Shown here: piece by piece, positions 22,890 through 35,241 of the stretch
Layout: the number at the start of each line of letters is the position of its first letter
How positions within the stretch are numbered: position 1 is the stretch's first letter
DNA from: Posidonia oceanica
Taxonomy: Eukaryota; Streptophyta; Magnoliopsida; Alismatales; Posidoniaceae
DNA length: 64,000 bases
Assembly (NCBI GenBank): GCA_037176725.1
Contig: JAZBRS010000035.1
Location: 48,742,001 to 48,806,000 of the forward strand
Direction of reading: 5' to 3'
Program-made: the position numbers and the translations under genes
Notes under the pieces: generated by a model
Seen by the model: the letters and a program-made list of their open reading frames with translations, nothing else
Database searches by the model: none
Told to the model about the DNA's origin: nothing

Positions 22890-23008
22890 CATCCTATGAT
22901 GAACGATGTGCCAAATTAATCGCGAAAAATAACATTAGAATCTCTTTGACATCCCAAAATACTGTGAAGGAGCAAGCTGTCAGCGCCATCATCCCATTGG
23001 GTATTCCT
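22890..23008 (+). CDS. Host gene, exon c
   Basis: The acceptor is TTATTTTCAG and the donor GTAAGTG. The first two bases (CA) join the leftover C of exon b to make Pro, and 39 codons follow without a stop: SYDERCAKLIAKNNIRISL, then TSQNTVKEQAVSAIIPLGIP. It ends on a codon boundary. Matching phase with an exon 15 kb upstream, with strong sites at both ends, makes chance unlikely. An in-frame alternative donor at 23001 (GTATTC) is weaker. The family is not recognised. Confidence 0.65.
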
Positions 23009-23303
23009 GTAAGTGTCTTTTTTTCAGTTGACTTTTCCTGTTCACTCTTTTTATCTATGCAATCTAATCAGATGGGTATTGTTTATCATTTCTGGTCTGT
23101 AGATTCATCTGAATTTCTGTCCTACATGTTTTAAAATTTAATTCTTTTACCATGCACCTTAGGCCAACCGGATCTACTGATCCTTATTACTTATAGTATG
23201 TATTATAGCATCATGACCACCAAGATTGCATCTTGGTGGTCATAAAGTTAACTCAGAGGCCAGAAAAGTGAAAATAATTTGATTTTATTTCTCTTGCAGC
23301 CAG

Positions 23304-23352
23304 CATCCTGACATTTTATACCGTTTTAAAATCCTTGTGCACTTCTCTCCAG
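23304..23352 (+). CDS. Host gene, exon d (tentative)
   Basis: After a T-rich tract there are two close acceptors, TTGCAG (next base 23300) and CCAG (next base 23304). With the GTAAGTG donor of exon c, only the 23304 site stays open, giving HPDILYRFKILVHFSP and one leftover G before a GTATTA donor. If exon c instead ends at 23000, the 23300 site also stays open in another frame. The exon position is likely but its frame is less certain. The intron behind it receives the Harbinger element only 27 bp later. Confidence 0.45.
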
Positions 23353-23824
23353 GTATTACTACTTATTCCTACTATTTTAGAGCCCATTTGTTAAAGCAAT
23401 CAGCAACACAATCATTTGATAATTAAGTATGGAAGTACGTCCGGGGGGCCTCTCTCTCCACTCTCCCTTTCCCCCTGGAAGAAAAGCACTCTCCTTGGTT
23501 GGGGGGAGTAGCATACGGACCACTAGGCCAGGAAAGATTGAATCCCCATTTCTATTGTCGAGTTTGGAGTCAACCTATGGCAGAAGTCAAAGAGAAAGAT
23601 GTACAAGTCACTAACTTCCCTTACCAGTGCCACTTTCCCCCTCCAAAGATGGGAGAACAACCCTTCCAAGTTCAAGCAAATTAGTCATAAACATAAATTC
23701 CAAATAAATTCAAGTAAATAAGTCAAAAAAAAGAAGATCCAAATAAGCTTAACCAAATAAGTCATACAAACATAAGATCCAAATAAGTTCAACCAAATAA
23801 GTCACATAAATAAATTCTAATTAT

Positions 23825-25200
23825 TCAAGCAAATAACTCATATACTACTTCATAAGTTTTCCAACAATTTAAAGCACTCAATGGATTCTTTCCTCTGTAC
23901 TTCCCATAAGCACAAACAATTGTCATTTTACAGGCTGTCATAAGTTCCAATGCTGTCATGTACTCAACACTATTTTTGTTGACTCCTGTTTCATTCAAAA
24001 GATTAATACAAGTTTCAATCGAAAATCTCTCATCTTTTGCCTTGATAGCTTCTTCCTTCACCCTTGCAGCTTCTTCTTTAGCTTTCACAATTTGGGCCAT
24101 TTCTTTTGAAACATTGGGAAATTCACGAGACAATTCAATCTTCTTCTTCAACAGTGTGACCACTTCTTAGAGAGTTCAAGCATCCATCTGCACCAACTTT
24201 GGTTCTCTTTGGGACTGATTCTTAAGACTTTGATTGTCGCTTGGTATTCTCAGGTGTTACAGATTCTACACCAACCTCTTCCTCGTTAAGAGTAAACTGA
24301 TATTCTGTAGTACTTGTAGCGTCGTTGTTGTTGGATGTAGTAGTTGTGTTTATTGCACTTGGAACCACTACGTACTTTCCCGTAGTTGCATGTCCTTTGA
24401 ACCAGAGATCAAGTTCATCTACGTTCTGCAATACATGACCATTCTTGAATTTTTCTGCTTTAGGATATCTCTGTACAAAGGACAAGAGATCAACATTTCA
24501 AATTTTTACAAAGTGCAATGAAAGAAAAAGAGAAGTGCAAGAATAAAGGCACTGTTTGTTCCTCTAACCAAAGTGTAATTCAGAATAAGCATTCCTGTAT
24601 ACATTCCTGTTATAAGTAAGTTTCATTCCTGTTAATGCAAGCTTTATTCCTGTTATAAGCAAGTTTCATTCCTGTTATATACATAAACTTAATAAAAAAA
24701 GACTCACACATTCAACATGATAAAAGAAATCCTGGATATATACATTCCTGTTAATGCAAGTAATAAAATCAACTGCTGGATATTCAATCTTTTCACAAAG
24801 AGTTAGTACTTATACCTTAGCAAAAAGTGTTCATCACTCACTATCTTGTTCTGGAGTCTCCCCACCAAATTCTTTTCTTGTTTCACCCTTCAAAGCAATC
24901 CAACACTGCCATTTTTTTCTTAAATTGTCCTAATGATTTTTAAATTAGGATCGAGTGTATCGGCAACCTGTTCTTTTCTCAAACTTCCTAATGAGATTGT
25001 TGCATCCTTTTGAGTCTAGAGTTGCACTTCTCTTGTTTCCGACTCTTGCCTCCTTTAAGCAAATGTTTAGCCATATAAAATGTTTTCTATCATCCCATTT
25101 TGCCGTCACTTTAATCTCATAAGAGTCTTTGATTGCTTTTTCTTTGGCCTTGCCTTTCTTTTGGGGTTGAGTTGATGTCTCTTGATTCATCTGTGGTTTA
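23825..25200 (-). pseudogene. Harbinger Myb/SANT-like accessory ORF
   Basis: DNA-binding partner that normally recruits transposase to the ends. It starts at MNQETSTQPQKKGKAK (about 25190). The Myb-like domain follows: VTAKWDDRKHFIWLNICLKE, GCNNLIRKFEKRTGCRYTRS and a decayed NH..DNLRKKWQCWIALKGET. The middle has YPKAEKFKNGHVLQNVDELD and LWFKGHATTGKY (24485-24222). The C-terminal helical part (24163-23825) has AKEEAARVKEEAIKAKDERF. A decayed stretch near 24500-24850 and stops separate the parts. Confidence 0.75.
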
Positions 25201-25647
25201 CAATATTCCAAAAATAATAATAAAGGAATAAAACAAGGTCCACAAGATAATAAAGCAAAATTATAAAATGTGCAAAATCGTTCCCTGTGACATACATTTC
25301 CTTGCAAAACAAAAATGGTCTCTAGAATGTATTCCGATTGTTCTAGAACAAGTTTAACCATCCATCAAAATTTGTGCATGTAATTCGGCCATCTACTTAA
25401 TACAAAATATGACAAGTAGTATTTAATTGTAATTTACATCTACTACATGGGAACATTTTATAATGTTACAGATTAATATGACATGCGCTCTTGGAGCTAT
25501 GAAGCGATCCACTACATGAAAACATGGCGTGTTGCAAAGCCTTCAATAGAAGCTATTCTAAGTATCACAAGGTAATAATAAAGCAAGCATCATGAATTGG
25601 TAACAACGGTTTGAAATACAATAGTTTTTGTCACAAATACAATAAAA

Positions 25648-26920
25648 TTAGTGCCTATTTAAGCGAGTGACAATTTGATTACGAATATTGTCACACACTA
25701 TCCCCATCTCCAACTCATCTGCAACACATTGTTCTTCACTTCTATTTCGATTATTATTGTTACGGAGAGTATTCATTTGTTGTGCCTCATCAAGAACCTC
25801 ATATTGTGGTCTTTGCTCTACAATAACGTTATGTATTGCCATCGTAGTTATAACTATCTTCACTTGCATTGGAAATGTATATGGTGGCATATTTTGTAGA
25901 ATGTTCCATCTTTTTTTCAAAATGCCGAACACACGCTCAATAATATTCCGAAGCGAAGAGTGGAAGCTATTGAATAACTCATTGCTCTCTCTTGGCGTTA
26001 CATTCTCGAAATCTGGGATATGATATCTTATGTTTCTGTATGGTACTAGAAAGTCCTTATTTGGATATCCAGCGTCTACAAGGAAATATTTATCCATACA
26101 TTAAAAGAAGGTATTTTTAGTTACAATGTTTTCTAAAGACATATAAAGGTAACGAAATTAGTTGAGAGCACTAGCTATTTGGAGGGATTGGAAAATTATA
26201 TACTGGATTGTACATTGCATGATTTAGGACTTTCGAGTCATGTACTGTTCCTTCCAAACCAGCTGACACAAATGTGAAGCGCACATGAAAGTGAAAGACA
26301 CCCAACACATTCTATGTGCATGTTTTTCATCCCTTCCATTACGAAATGCAATTTATTCTCCCTTTTCAACAATTGCAGGAATGCTTCAATGTTGTCTTTA
26401 AAAAAAGGATGGTACTTATCACCTCCATATTCAATAATATGTCTTGGTGTTTCCACAAGTGACTCCTTAGGACATATTATCTTTGGTGAGTATGCACAAA
26501 TACAATTCAAAACTTTATTGGTATCTACTTATTGTTTCCCTGGAGTGCTGTAAAAAAATTATCATTTATTCTTCAACTGTGCTGTGTCGTGAGTCTTCTA
26601 ACATATCCCCCCCTCTAAAGATAGTGCACAACTTAAAAAAAACACGAAGCATAACACGGCAATAGTCGAAACAATTCTTAAAATGTGAGTGCAACATGTT
26701 TCGAACAATTTGATGGTCAGTATATGGAGTAGTATGTACAGGATTTCTCAAAACTATGCCTTTCAATCCTTACTACCAAATACCTAACGAGAATGTCTTC
26801 TTTGTCTTCTGTGTCAAGTTCCATTCTTCTATAATACGCTACAAAGTCAAGTTCTTCTCTTTCTACTACTTCTTCTTCTTCTTCATCATCATCATTATTG
26901 TAATCCAAAGGATTATCCAT
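25648..26920 (-). pseudogene. Harbinger DDE transposase
   Basis: Would catalyse excision and integration. It probably starts at MDNPLDYNNDDDEEEEE (26920). An N-terminal helical region follows with LCTIFRGGDMLEDSRHSTV and, after a stop, IIFLQHSRETISRYQ. The DDE core has YFLVDAGYPNKDFLVPYRN, YHIPDF then ESNELFNSFHSSLRNIIERV and FGILKKRWNIL, the conserved D and E motifs of plant PIF transposases. The last 149 codons (26097-25648) are uninterrupted. Upstream segments have several stops and frameshifts, and the first catalytic Asp region is damaged. Confidence 0.8.
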
Positions 26921-28890
26921 CCTAACATGAAAAAACCATAACTCAGCAATATTACCAATGAAAACAACCACACAACAACATATGAAAGAATAGCTGAACA
27001 ATAGAAACAAAAAGAGAACAGAGACAAAACAGAGAAATAACAAACCTCTGTAGTCTCATCCCTTTTGGACTATATTTTTCTGCCTTTGACATAGTATACT
27101 GCAAGCTTTTCTATTTTCTTAATATACAAATATCTCATCCATGGAACTCAATCAACTTTCTCTCAAAAAACACCAATTCTAAATGTTGATACTGACAATG
27201 ATGATGATGATCAAAACAAGAAGTGGCTGTTGTTTGTTATTGCTTTTACGCTAATTGCGCAAGGCTTGGATGGAAGGAAGAGAACAGGTTGTTGTTTGGT
27301 ATTGCTTTTAATGTTCTTGATGTTATGCTGATAGATTTAATTTTGACAGGGTGGGAGAGGTGAAGGGAAAGTATGATTGATCTGTACTTCTATAGGACAT
27401 GCATTTTTTCCTTGAGAAATCCATCATTGGGAGTAGATCTGGTAGTTAAGGAATTACTCACATTCATGGTTCTCTTACTAGTATACAATTAAATATACGA
27501 AATATTTCAGGAAGGCTAATTAACACCCCACATGTGCCTTGGAATTCTATGATCATTACCATTAGTCCCACAACATATTTATTTTCGTGTGGCTTCCTAT
27601 GTCCATATATTATGGTGAAATTGTAAACAACATTTTGTGTTCAATTTTTATGCTTTATACTCCTATCAATATCTATGTAGTGAGGGTTTGTAATTCACAT
27701 GTTCTACATCTTCAGTAAAATGCATGCATTCATGCCAAACATAAGCGTCTATTCATAACTGGTAAATGATAAACACAAGCGTCTATTCATATGCTAAATG
27801 ATATACGTATCTGGTATCATAAGTGTCTATGCATAAGCAAATTAACTGTGATATCATTCATGTCCAATAAAGTCAAGTGTCAATACCTCTATATCAATGT
27901 TTTAGTCGAAGAATTTAGCTATGTTATGCAGGCAGTATTGCTGTAAATTAACTGTGGCTCTGGTTAGGAATGGTCCCAAGGAAGAAGGGAAAAAGTGTGG
28001 GTTTCAAAGTACAGAGAAGATTACGTTGGAGAGGCAGGTGGCTTTGCTAAGAGAAGGAAATTTGGATAGATTTGCATAAAAAGGGATAAAGAAATTTGAA
28101 GATTTGAATCCATCAGGTGATTGTGCATCTAATGGCAAATTCAATTCAAGAGAAATAAAAACCACATGAAACCATAGTCCACATCAAACCAACACGATCT
28201 ATTCCAACATACCCAAATCACAAACAACACGAATCAAATGAGAAACCCAAGACCCAAACTCATTCGAAATAATCACATACTACAAACTACAAACCAGATC
28301 CAAAAAAATAGATCTAAACACAAACATATGAAATCAAGAGAGAGGTCAACCTACCTTCATCGATGAGCTCCTCCGCCTGCTACCTCTGTTGAACATTGCC
28401 GTTGTCACTTGCTCTATCGCCAATTACATCGTCTTCGAGAACCACTTCCAGCGTCGTAAGGAAGAGTCACCTCCTTCAACAGATGGGTCTTGCAGGGTTT
28501 GTGGGAACTACGAGAAAAAGAGCTGCGTTTGAGGAGAAGAGCAGTAGAGTGGTGGATGAGGGGTGGAAACGGAGGAGAAGAAGCTCGCTAGAGAAGAAGA
28601 GCGGTTGAGCCTTTTGCGGGATTTGAGGGAGAATAGGGTTCGTGGGATGAGAGGTATTTTTGTAATATTGCATTTTTAATGAAGACAATATGGGAAAAGA
28701 TCCCAGCGTTTTTTCAAAAAGTTGCCTCCCATAGTCTTTTATTTTCAACGTTTTTGATGAGTTTTATACATGAGAAAAAAGTTGACGTTTTTTATTAAGC
28801 AGGCGTTTTTTGTGCGTTTGGTTTAGTTTTTTCTCTTACAAGCAATTATTTCTAATAAGCTGCAGCCAATAATTGTTACCAAACGCTACC
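26921..28890. other. Non-coding 5' part of the Harbinger element
   Basis: No conserved coding sequence was seen. A GC-richer patch at 28370-28620 gives a 70-codon basic ORF of no recognised family. Confidence 0.4.
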
Positions 28891-28893
28891 TTA

Positions 28894-29654
28894 GTAAAAC
28901 TAGACCTTGGGCCATGCTATTGGTGCATAGCTAAAGAAAAAATATATTACATATAAATTGTCCTCCTCTTGGTGTTTGTAAGAAATTGGTGCTTTTTTTT
29001 ATAATGAAACTAACATGTTTGTTTGTGTTCATAGCATATGCCTGTTATATAGAACATATGGAATGACAGGTTTTGCAGCATCCTGTATCTGTTATCAGTA
29101 ATTATGCAAAAGTTACATTATTCTAATTTGAAAGCATGTTTGCTTGAGATATTCCAACATGTAATGATATCTACTCCGGGATAAATTCCAGCAATCTAAG
29201 GTTCAGAAAATGCAGAATCTAATGTTCAAATGAAATAAAACCCAACATAATGAAACAATGTTTATTACAGAGAAAATTTACAGAAATAATGATTCCAAAA
29301 GGTTCTAATTCATCATAAGCATCATGGTTTCCAATCGACCTCTACTAATAAAAAAACTGATGCTAATTTCAGTCACCAATCAACAATCACATCTGTAAAC
29401 CTTAAAAATCTGTGGCTAGTCACTTTATTTTGTCAAACCCTCAACCTCATACTCTAGGAGGGAACTATGTGGCTAGACACTTTATTTTGGATATGTTTGA
29501 TGTGTTCTTCTGTGATATCTCTGGCTATTGTGTCCACGCCTTCTAGCTGATATTCATTGATGACTTGTCTACCTTGAGCAAGTATGATTGGACCATGACT
29601 AGCTACAGTTGAAAGAAATCTGTAGGAAGAACATTCACTCGTGATAGGGGTTAT
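28894..29654. other. Possible host intron or intergenic sequence
   Basis: AT-rich, with no convincing exon or element edge. Confidence 0.4.
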
Positions 29655-29963
29655 GCTCAATGTGATTTTGCTAAAATTATGTTTCATACATTCACAAGAA
29701 AAATGTCAACATGATGAAATAAGAAAAAATTATAGCAAACAATCAAATTGATATATAATAATGATCCACAATCATTAAGGAAGAAAGATTCAAGCTTGTC
29801 TACAATGGTTGTTCAACATTACGAAAATACGTCACCAAAATACCAATTGTAATCATATCACAAAGTTAAAGTTCTAAATAAGTAAACAACACATCATCCA
29901 AGTAAGTTCAACATGTTTAAATAATAAATCATAAAAAAAAAAAACACATTATCCTATTAGTTC

Positions 29964-30107
29964 TGTAAGTGGAAGAAAATGAAAAAGAGATCTTATTGAT
30001 GAGTAGGGTTACATATATATATAGAACTGGATATAAATGGATATCCAATTACTCTATTACATGTAAACACATGTAACACTACACAATAAGTCTAACACTC
30101 CCTCTTA
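29964..30107 (-). repeat. 3' LTR and polypurine tract (minus-strand element)
   Basis: LTR 29964-30097, starting TGTAAGTGGAAG where the 5' copy has TGTTAG. The complement of 30098-30107 is a purine-rich CTTAAGAGGGAG-type tract. Confidence 0.8.
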
Positions 30108-30400
30108 AGCTAGAATATATATATCTATCATGCCTAGCTTGGTACAAAGAGAATCATAGGGTCCACACTAAGTCCCTTTGTGAAAATATTTGTAAACTGA
30201 TTAGAGGACTGCATGTAAGGAGTAGAGAATCTACTTCATCACCGTGTCTTGAACATAATGACAATCCACCTCTATATGTTTGGTGCATTTATGAAAGGTT
30301 AGATTATTAGCAACGTAGATAGCGGCCTGATTGTCATAATACATGGGCATGGGTACATCAACGGAGAAGTCAAGCTCTGTCAAGAGTGAACGAAGCCACA

Positions 30401-33171
30401 TCATCTCGCAAGTGGTCTATGCCATGGATCGTTACTGGGATTTAGCATTGGATCTAGAGACAACATTTTGTTTCTTATTGCGCCATGTGACCAAGTTGCC
30501 TCCAACATAAGAGCAATAACCGGAAGTAGACTTCCGATCTCCTCTATCCCTTGCATAGCTAGAGTCTCCGTATGTCTCAATGCGTAAGTGGCCATTCTTC
30601 CTATAAACCAGTCCTTTACCAGAACCTTCTTAATGTAAGATAGCACTTGTAAAGCTTCCTGCCAGTGTACTGTCTACAGATCATGCATAAATTGACTGAG
30701 TACACCAACAATGCATGCAATATCTAGGTGTGTGATAGGTAGGTAAATCAACTTTCCAATCAGCCAGTATCTTCCAAAAGTGGTGATGAACTATCCCAGA
30801 AGTTTAGGCTCTAATCAAATAGAGTGGTCTCTAGTTTGCACCCTAGAAGACCTCTCCTGCAAGAGATCCAATGTATATTTCCTTTAAGATAGTACCATCC
30901 TGTCCCTAGTGTAAGCAAACTCAATGCCTAAGAAGTACTTAGGTCTGCCCATGTCCTTCGTGATAAAGTGTGCTTGCAAGTAGTCCTTTGTCTCCTAAAT
31001 GCCTGCAATATCACTGCTAGTCAACAGAATGTCATTCACATGTACAGCAAGTATCACACAGTTGCTATCTATCTGTCTATAAAAAACTGAGTGATCAACA
31101 ACACAACGTCAAAAGCCACTAGCAACAACAATACTGCTAAACTTGTTGAACCAGGCACGTGGACTTTGCTTAAGGCCATAGATTTCTTTCTTGAGTAGAC
31201 AAACATACTCCCCTTGAGCGACATACTACTAGCGAAAAAGTCTTTGCATAGTCAACTCCATATTCTTGTGTGAATCCATGTGCTACTAGACGAGCCTTGT
31301 TCCTGTCCACCATGCTATCAAGCTTGTACTTGACAGTAAACACCTATCGACAAGTGACTATATTAGTCCCTGCAGGTCTAGGAACCAGATTCCATGTGCC
31401 GCGTGACATTAATGCTTGCATCTCCTCATCCATAGTTGCCTTCTAATGAGATAGCAAGAGAGCCTCTTGGTAGTTCCTGTGACTCAGAAGAAATGGACAA
31501 TGCAAAGGCATGGAAGGTAGGATGAAGTTTATCGTAGGTAATAAAATTTGAAATAGGGTGAGCAGTGATGGCATGCGTACCTTTCTCAAGGGCAATCGGT
31601 ATGTTAAAGTCTGTAGGTGGCAAATCTGCAGACGTTGAAGAAGTAATGGCTGGAGATGATGGAGGAGGTCGTTGGCATCAATGATATACCTGCAAAGGGC
31701 GAGGCGCCTCTAGAGAAGGTAAAGGGATACTCTCCGATGGAGAGTCAACACTATCAAAGAAGCGCTGAGTCTCAAAGAAGGTGACATCTGCAGACACAAT
31801 ATACTTCCTAGTGGAAGGAATAAAACACCTCTATCCTCGCTGAGTATCAGAGTATCCAACAAACACATCAAATAGTCAGTGAAGCCAATTTATCAAGATT
31901 TGGAGTCAAATCCTGAACAAAGGCAACACAACCAAACACTCATGGAGGAAGAGAAAAGATCTCCATGTCTGGACGTAGCCATCACAGTGGAATCTCCCCC
32001 CAAGTCGTGTAAACGACATGCGGTTGATGTGATTGGAAGCAGTAAGAATCACATCGAACCACAAGTACTTAGGAACATGCATCTTAAGCATGATGGAGCG
32101 AGCTACATCCAAAATATGTCGATGTTTACGTTTAGCAACACCATTTTGCTAAAATATGTGTGGACAAGTGGTTTGTTGCATAACACCTAGAGACTTATAG
32201 TAACTTTGAAGACTCATTTGAGAGAATTCCAAGGCATTATCAGTGTGAAGAACTTTGGCAGTAATAGAATATTGATTTATTATTTCAGCAAATTTTTTTT
32301 TGACAATATCAAGAACACTGACTTTATCTTTTAACAAATAGACCCATGACATATGAGAGAAATCATCAATAAACACAATATAATATTTATGACCAGAACT
32401 AGAAGATGTCCTAGCAGGACCCCACACATCACAATAAACTAACTCAAAAGGATTCTGACTATGAACAAGACGAAAACCACGAAAGATAGCACGGTGATGC
32501 TTACCCAATTCACAAGACTGACAATCAAAAGGAACATATATCCAAGGAAGTGCCTGCTGTAATGTCTAAAGAGAGGGATGACCCGAGCGACGATGTCAGA
32601 TGAGTGACGGTTCTACCGTGGATGCCAATGACGCAAGTCTTCAAGGTAGTTCATCTTTAACCAACAGGTAGACATCTCTACCCTGTTCATGCCTCAAATC
32701 AATCTTCTTCCCCGTCTATAGATTCTAAAAGGTACAGTGAAAAGGGGAAAAGATCACATAACAAAGTAGTTGTTTAGTAATGGCACTAATGGACAAAAGG
32801 TTAACTGGAAAGTCAGGGACATAGAGGACTTTGTTTAATGTCAAGTGTGACGTAGCACGAATAGTGTCTTGTCCATATACACGACAAGTCTTGCCATCAG
32901 CAATAGCAACGGATCTAATATCCGGTAGCTAGGATAGATGGGTAAAAAGGTCAATAGTACCTGTCATGTGGGATGATGCTCCTGAGTCTATAATCTAAGA
33001 ACTGCCCCTAAAGGCTAATTAGGTAGAGGTACTTGAGGTAGAGGCAGCAGCATGCGATGCCATAGCAGTAGAGGATTGACGCTCTCGAAACTAAAGAAAT
33101 TGAGCATACTAATCCTAAGATAGGGTCACTGTCGAAGTACTAGCAATAGGAGTATCTACAGGTGAAGTGCT
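30401..33171 (-). pseudogene. Copia pol remnant: protease, integrase, RT, RNase H
   Basis: GAG-pre-integrase remnants are near 32560-32700. Integrase (32508-31906) has FELVYCDVWGPARTSSSSGH, YYIVFIDDFSHMSWVYLLKD, HTDNALEFSQ and VARSIMLKMHVPKYLWFD. RT lies in broken frames at about 31450-30780. RNase H (30646-30401) reads GRMATYALRHTETLAMQG in a shifted frame, with TTKHIEVD-like remnants further on. Multiple stops separate the domains, so no functional polyprotein is possible. Confidence 0.75.
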
Positions 33172-33985
33172 CTATGTCTCAGTGGAGACCTGTGTCCAAT
33201 CTGGTCTCCCAAACTTCTCCCAACAACGATATGATTTGTGGTTTGTACGACCACAATGCTTACATGGCGGGCGGCCTTGGCTATCTGTACGTCCACGTTG
33301 CTCCCCTCCTTGACTTGAGCTGCGACCACGACCACAAGTAGAGGCCATGGCAGAGTGATCTAAAGTGTAAGTGGGAGTACCAGTGGAGATGCACAAAACT
33401 CGGGAGAAAGTGGTCTCAAGATCTAGAACAGAGACAGCGCCAAGATATTGTCCCTGAACCTGAGACGAGAGCTCTAGACTCAGGCCAGAAAGGTAAGCTG
33501 CAACAGCTAGCTTCTCACGATATTGGTGCATAGTAGTAATATCAGATGTCAGCAGATGTCAGCAGCTGATACACATCGAGCTCATCCAAAAGAGCCTGAA
33601 GGGTAGCAAAATGATCCTGGACTGATTTGTCTCCCATGCGCAGTGTGAAGATCTGCTCATATATCTCAAATACATGGGAGATGTTCTCATATCCATACAT
33701 CAGCTTCAGAATGTCCTAGATTTTCTTTGTAGGCTGTAGAATCATCACACCACGTGCAACACTTGGTTCCATACTGTTCACCATCTAGGAGACTATGGTT
33801 GAATCATCGGCGTACCAATCCTCATATATACTGCCCTTCACATCAGGAGGTGGTTGTGTGAGGTGCTTGATCTTGTGGTGTGCAGCAAAGAAAGTAAAAC
33901 TTTGTGTCCACACTAAGTAGTTCTTCCCATTTAGTTTTTCAGGGGTCCCACTTAGGTTTCTAATGAGTGATTCCTTGGAAGCCAT
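33172..33985 (-). pseudogene. Copia gag with zinc knuckle
   Basis: Starts MASKESLIRNLSG then PEKLNGKNYLVWTQSFTFF, colinear with the gag at 14354, and stops at 33785. The C-half (33531-33172) has AAYLSGLSLELSSQVQGQYL, a basic RGRSSSQGGEQRGR stretch and the intact knuckle CKHCGRTNHKSYRC. The segment between is interrupted by stops and carries a local duplication of 'atcagatgtcagcag' near 33541. Confidence 0.8.
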
Positions 33986-34569
33986 GGCTACTCAAAGAAA
34001 TCTGTCTGACCAGACCTGTTCGAAAGGTAGTAAGGCAGGTGGACAACGAAAAACTACCCTCAGTGGTAGCCGTACAGGAGAGATAGCTTGTCTCATTTGT
34101 TGCTCAACAACAGGAGCCACCGGTGAGGTTGTCGGTGGTAGAAAAGGTAGGTAGTCGGCCTGACTGACGGCTGCAGGAGAGGAGAGCGGCCCTGGATGGA
34201 CCGCTGGACAGGCTTGACGCCTGACTAGGTAGCGGGAGGAGGCCTGGAGGGCCTGTCGACGGCGGGGAGAGGGCTTGGAGGCCCTATTGGTGGTGGGAGG
34301 AGGGCCTAGGGGCACTGTCAACGGTTGGAGGAGGGCCTAGGGGCCCTGTTGGCTGCAGGAGGAGGGCCTAGGTGCCCTGTTGGTGGCGGGAAGAGGGGCT
34401 GGAAGCCTTGTCAGCGGCAGGGATGGAGCCTAGAGGCCCTGTCGGCAGCAGGAGGGTAGTCGGAAGCCCTGGTCAGCGGCGGTGGAGGGGTCAGAAGGGT
34501 TGGTCGGCGGCGGGAGGGTGGTCGGAAGGCTTGGTCAGTGGCGGGAAGGGTGCCCTAGGGTTTTCTCCT
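33986..34569 (-). other. GC-rich leader of the Copia
   Basis: Imperfect repeats of GGAGGAGGGCCTAGG and GCCCTGTTGG form (CTCC/GGCC)-rich low complexity between PBS and gag. ORFs here are not treated as genes. Confidence 0.7.
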
Positions 34570-34583
34570 TGGCTCTGGTACTA
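34570..34583 (-). other. Primer-binding site (tRNA-iMet type)
   Basis: Minus-strand reading TAGTACCAGAGCCA, close to TGGTATCAGAGCC. Confidence 0.8.
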
Positions 34584-34717
34584 TGTTAGTGGAAGAGAAT
34601 GAAAAAGAGATCTTATTGATGAATAGGGTTACATATATATATAGGGTTGGATATAAATAGATATCCAATTACCCTATTATAAGTAAACACATGTAACACT
34701 ACACAATAAGTCTAACA
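34584..34717 (-). repeat. 5' LTR (minus-strand element)
   Basis: Plus-strand reading starts TGTTAGTGGAAGAG and ends ATAAGTCTAACA. It is adjacent to the PBS at 34570-34583. Confidence 0.9.
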
Positions 34718-35241
34718 AGCTCAATATGCTAAACAATAAATAATCAAAAAGTCATGATCCATAGTTCGGTAGATGTGTTCCAATTTCCTCTATTGACCTT
34801 GCAATAAGAAAGTGATAGACAATAAACTAAATATATATTTGACATATATACATGAAGTGTTAGAACTTAGATGTTGAATCTAGCTTTTACTGTATATACA
34901 TGATGCACGGGTTTGTACATGCACGAGTTTGGACATTAAATTTATACTCTATCCTCCATGGTATCTAACTCGAGATGTTCTTCTTCTTGGCATTCACTAA
35001 TATAACATAACAAAAACATTAACAAGTATATGGTGAAACAAATCATAATATTTATGAAGTAAAATAATGTGATGTGAATGTAAGAACCTATGCTAGTGTT
35101 TTCAGAAGATGAAAGTTGCTCTATCTTCTATCTTCATTGTTGGAGTATCCATGTTAACTATCTCATGTACGCTTGTTGAAACTTATTGAACTGTGTAACA
35201 TAAGAGAAAATTCAAGAGAAATTTAAATATCCAAATAACAA

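Larger units (their letters stand above)
23380..28890 (-). mobile_element. PIF/Harbinger transposon with both ORFs
   Basis: Flanked by TTA on each side (23377-23379 and 28891-28893), the 3-bp duplication of this superfamily. The ends are GAGCCCATTTGTTAA on the left and GGTAGCGTTTGGTAA on the right complement, an imperfect inverted repeat. Inside, on the minus strand, lie a DDE transposase and a Myb/SANT-like accessory protein, the two proteins this superfamily needs. Family assignment is firm; the exact ends are moderately supported. The left end is 27 bp beyond exon d of the host gene. Confidence 0.75.
29964..34717 (-). mobile_element. Ty1/Copia retrotransposon with 134-bp LTRs
   Basis: Two 134-bp LTRs (29964-30097 and 34584-34717) differ at about 10 positions. 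The flanks AGTTC (29959-29963) and AGCTC (34718-34722) fit a 5-bp duplication with one change. PBS, GC-rich leader, gag, integrase, RT and RNase H follow in order on the minus strand. It inserted into the left hAT arm: the flanking halves join into sequence mirrored in the right arm. Confidence 0.9.

Noticed and set aside
28396..28608. Basic 70-codon ORF as a captured gene
   Set aside because: Inside the non-coding part of the Harbinger element; overlapping opposite-strand ORF and no recognisable motif.
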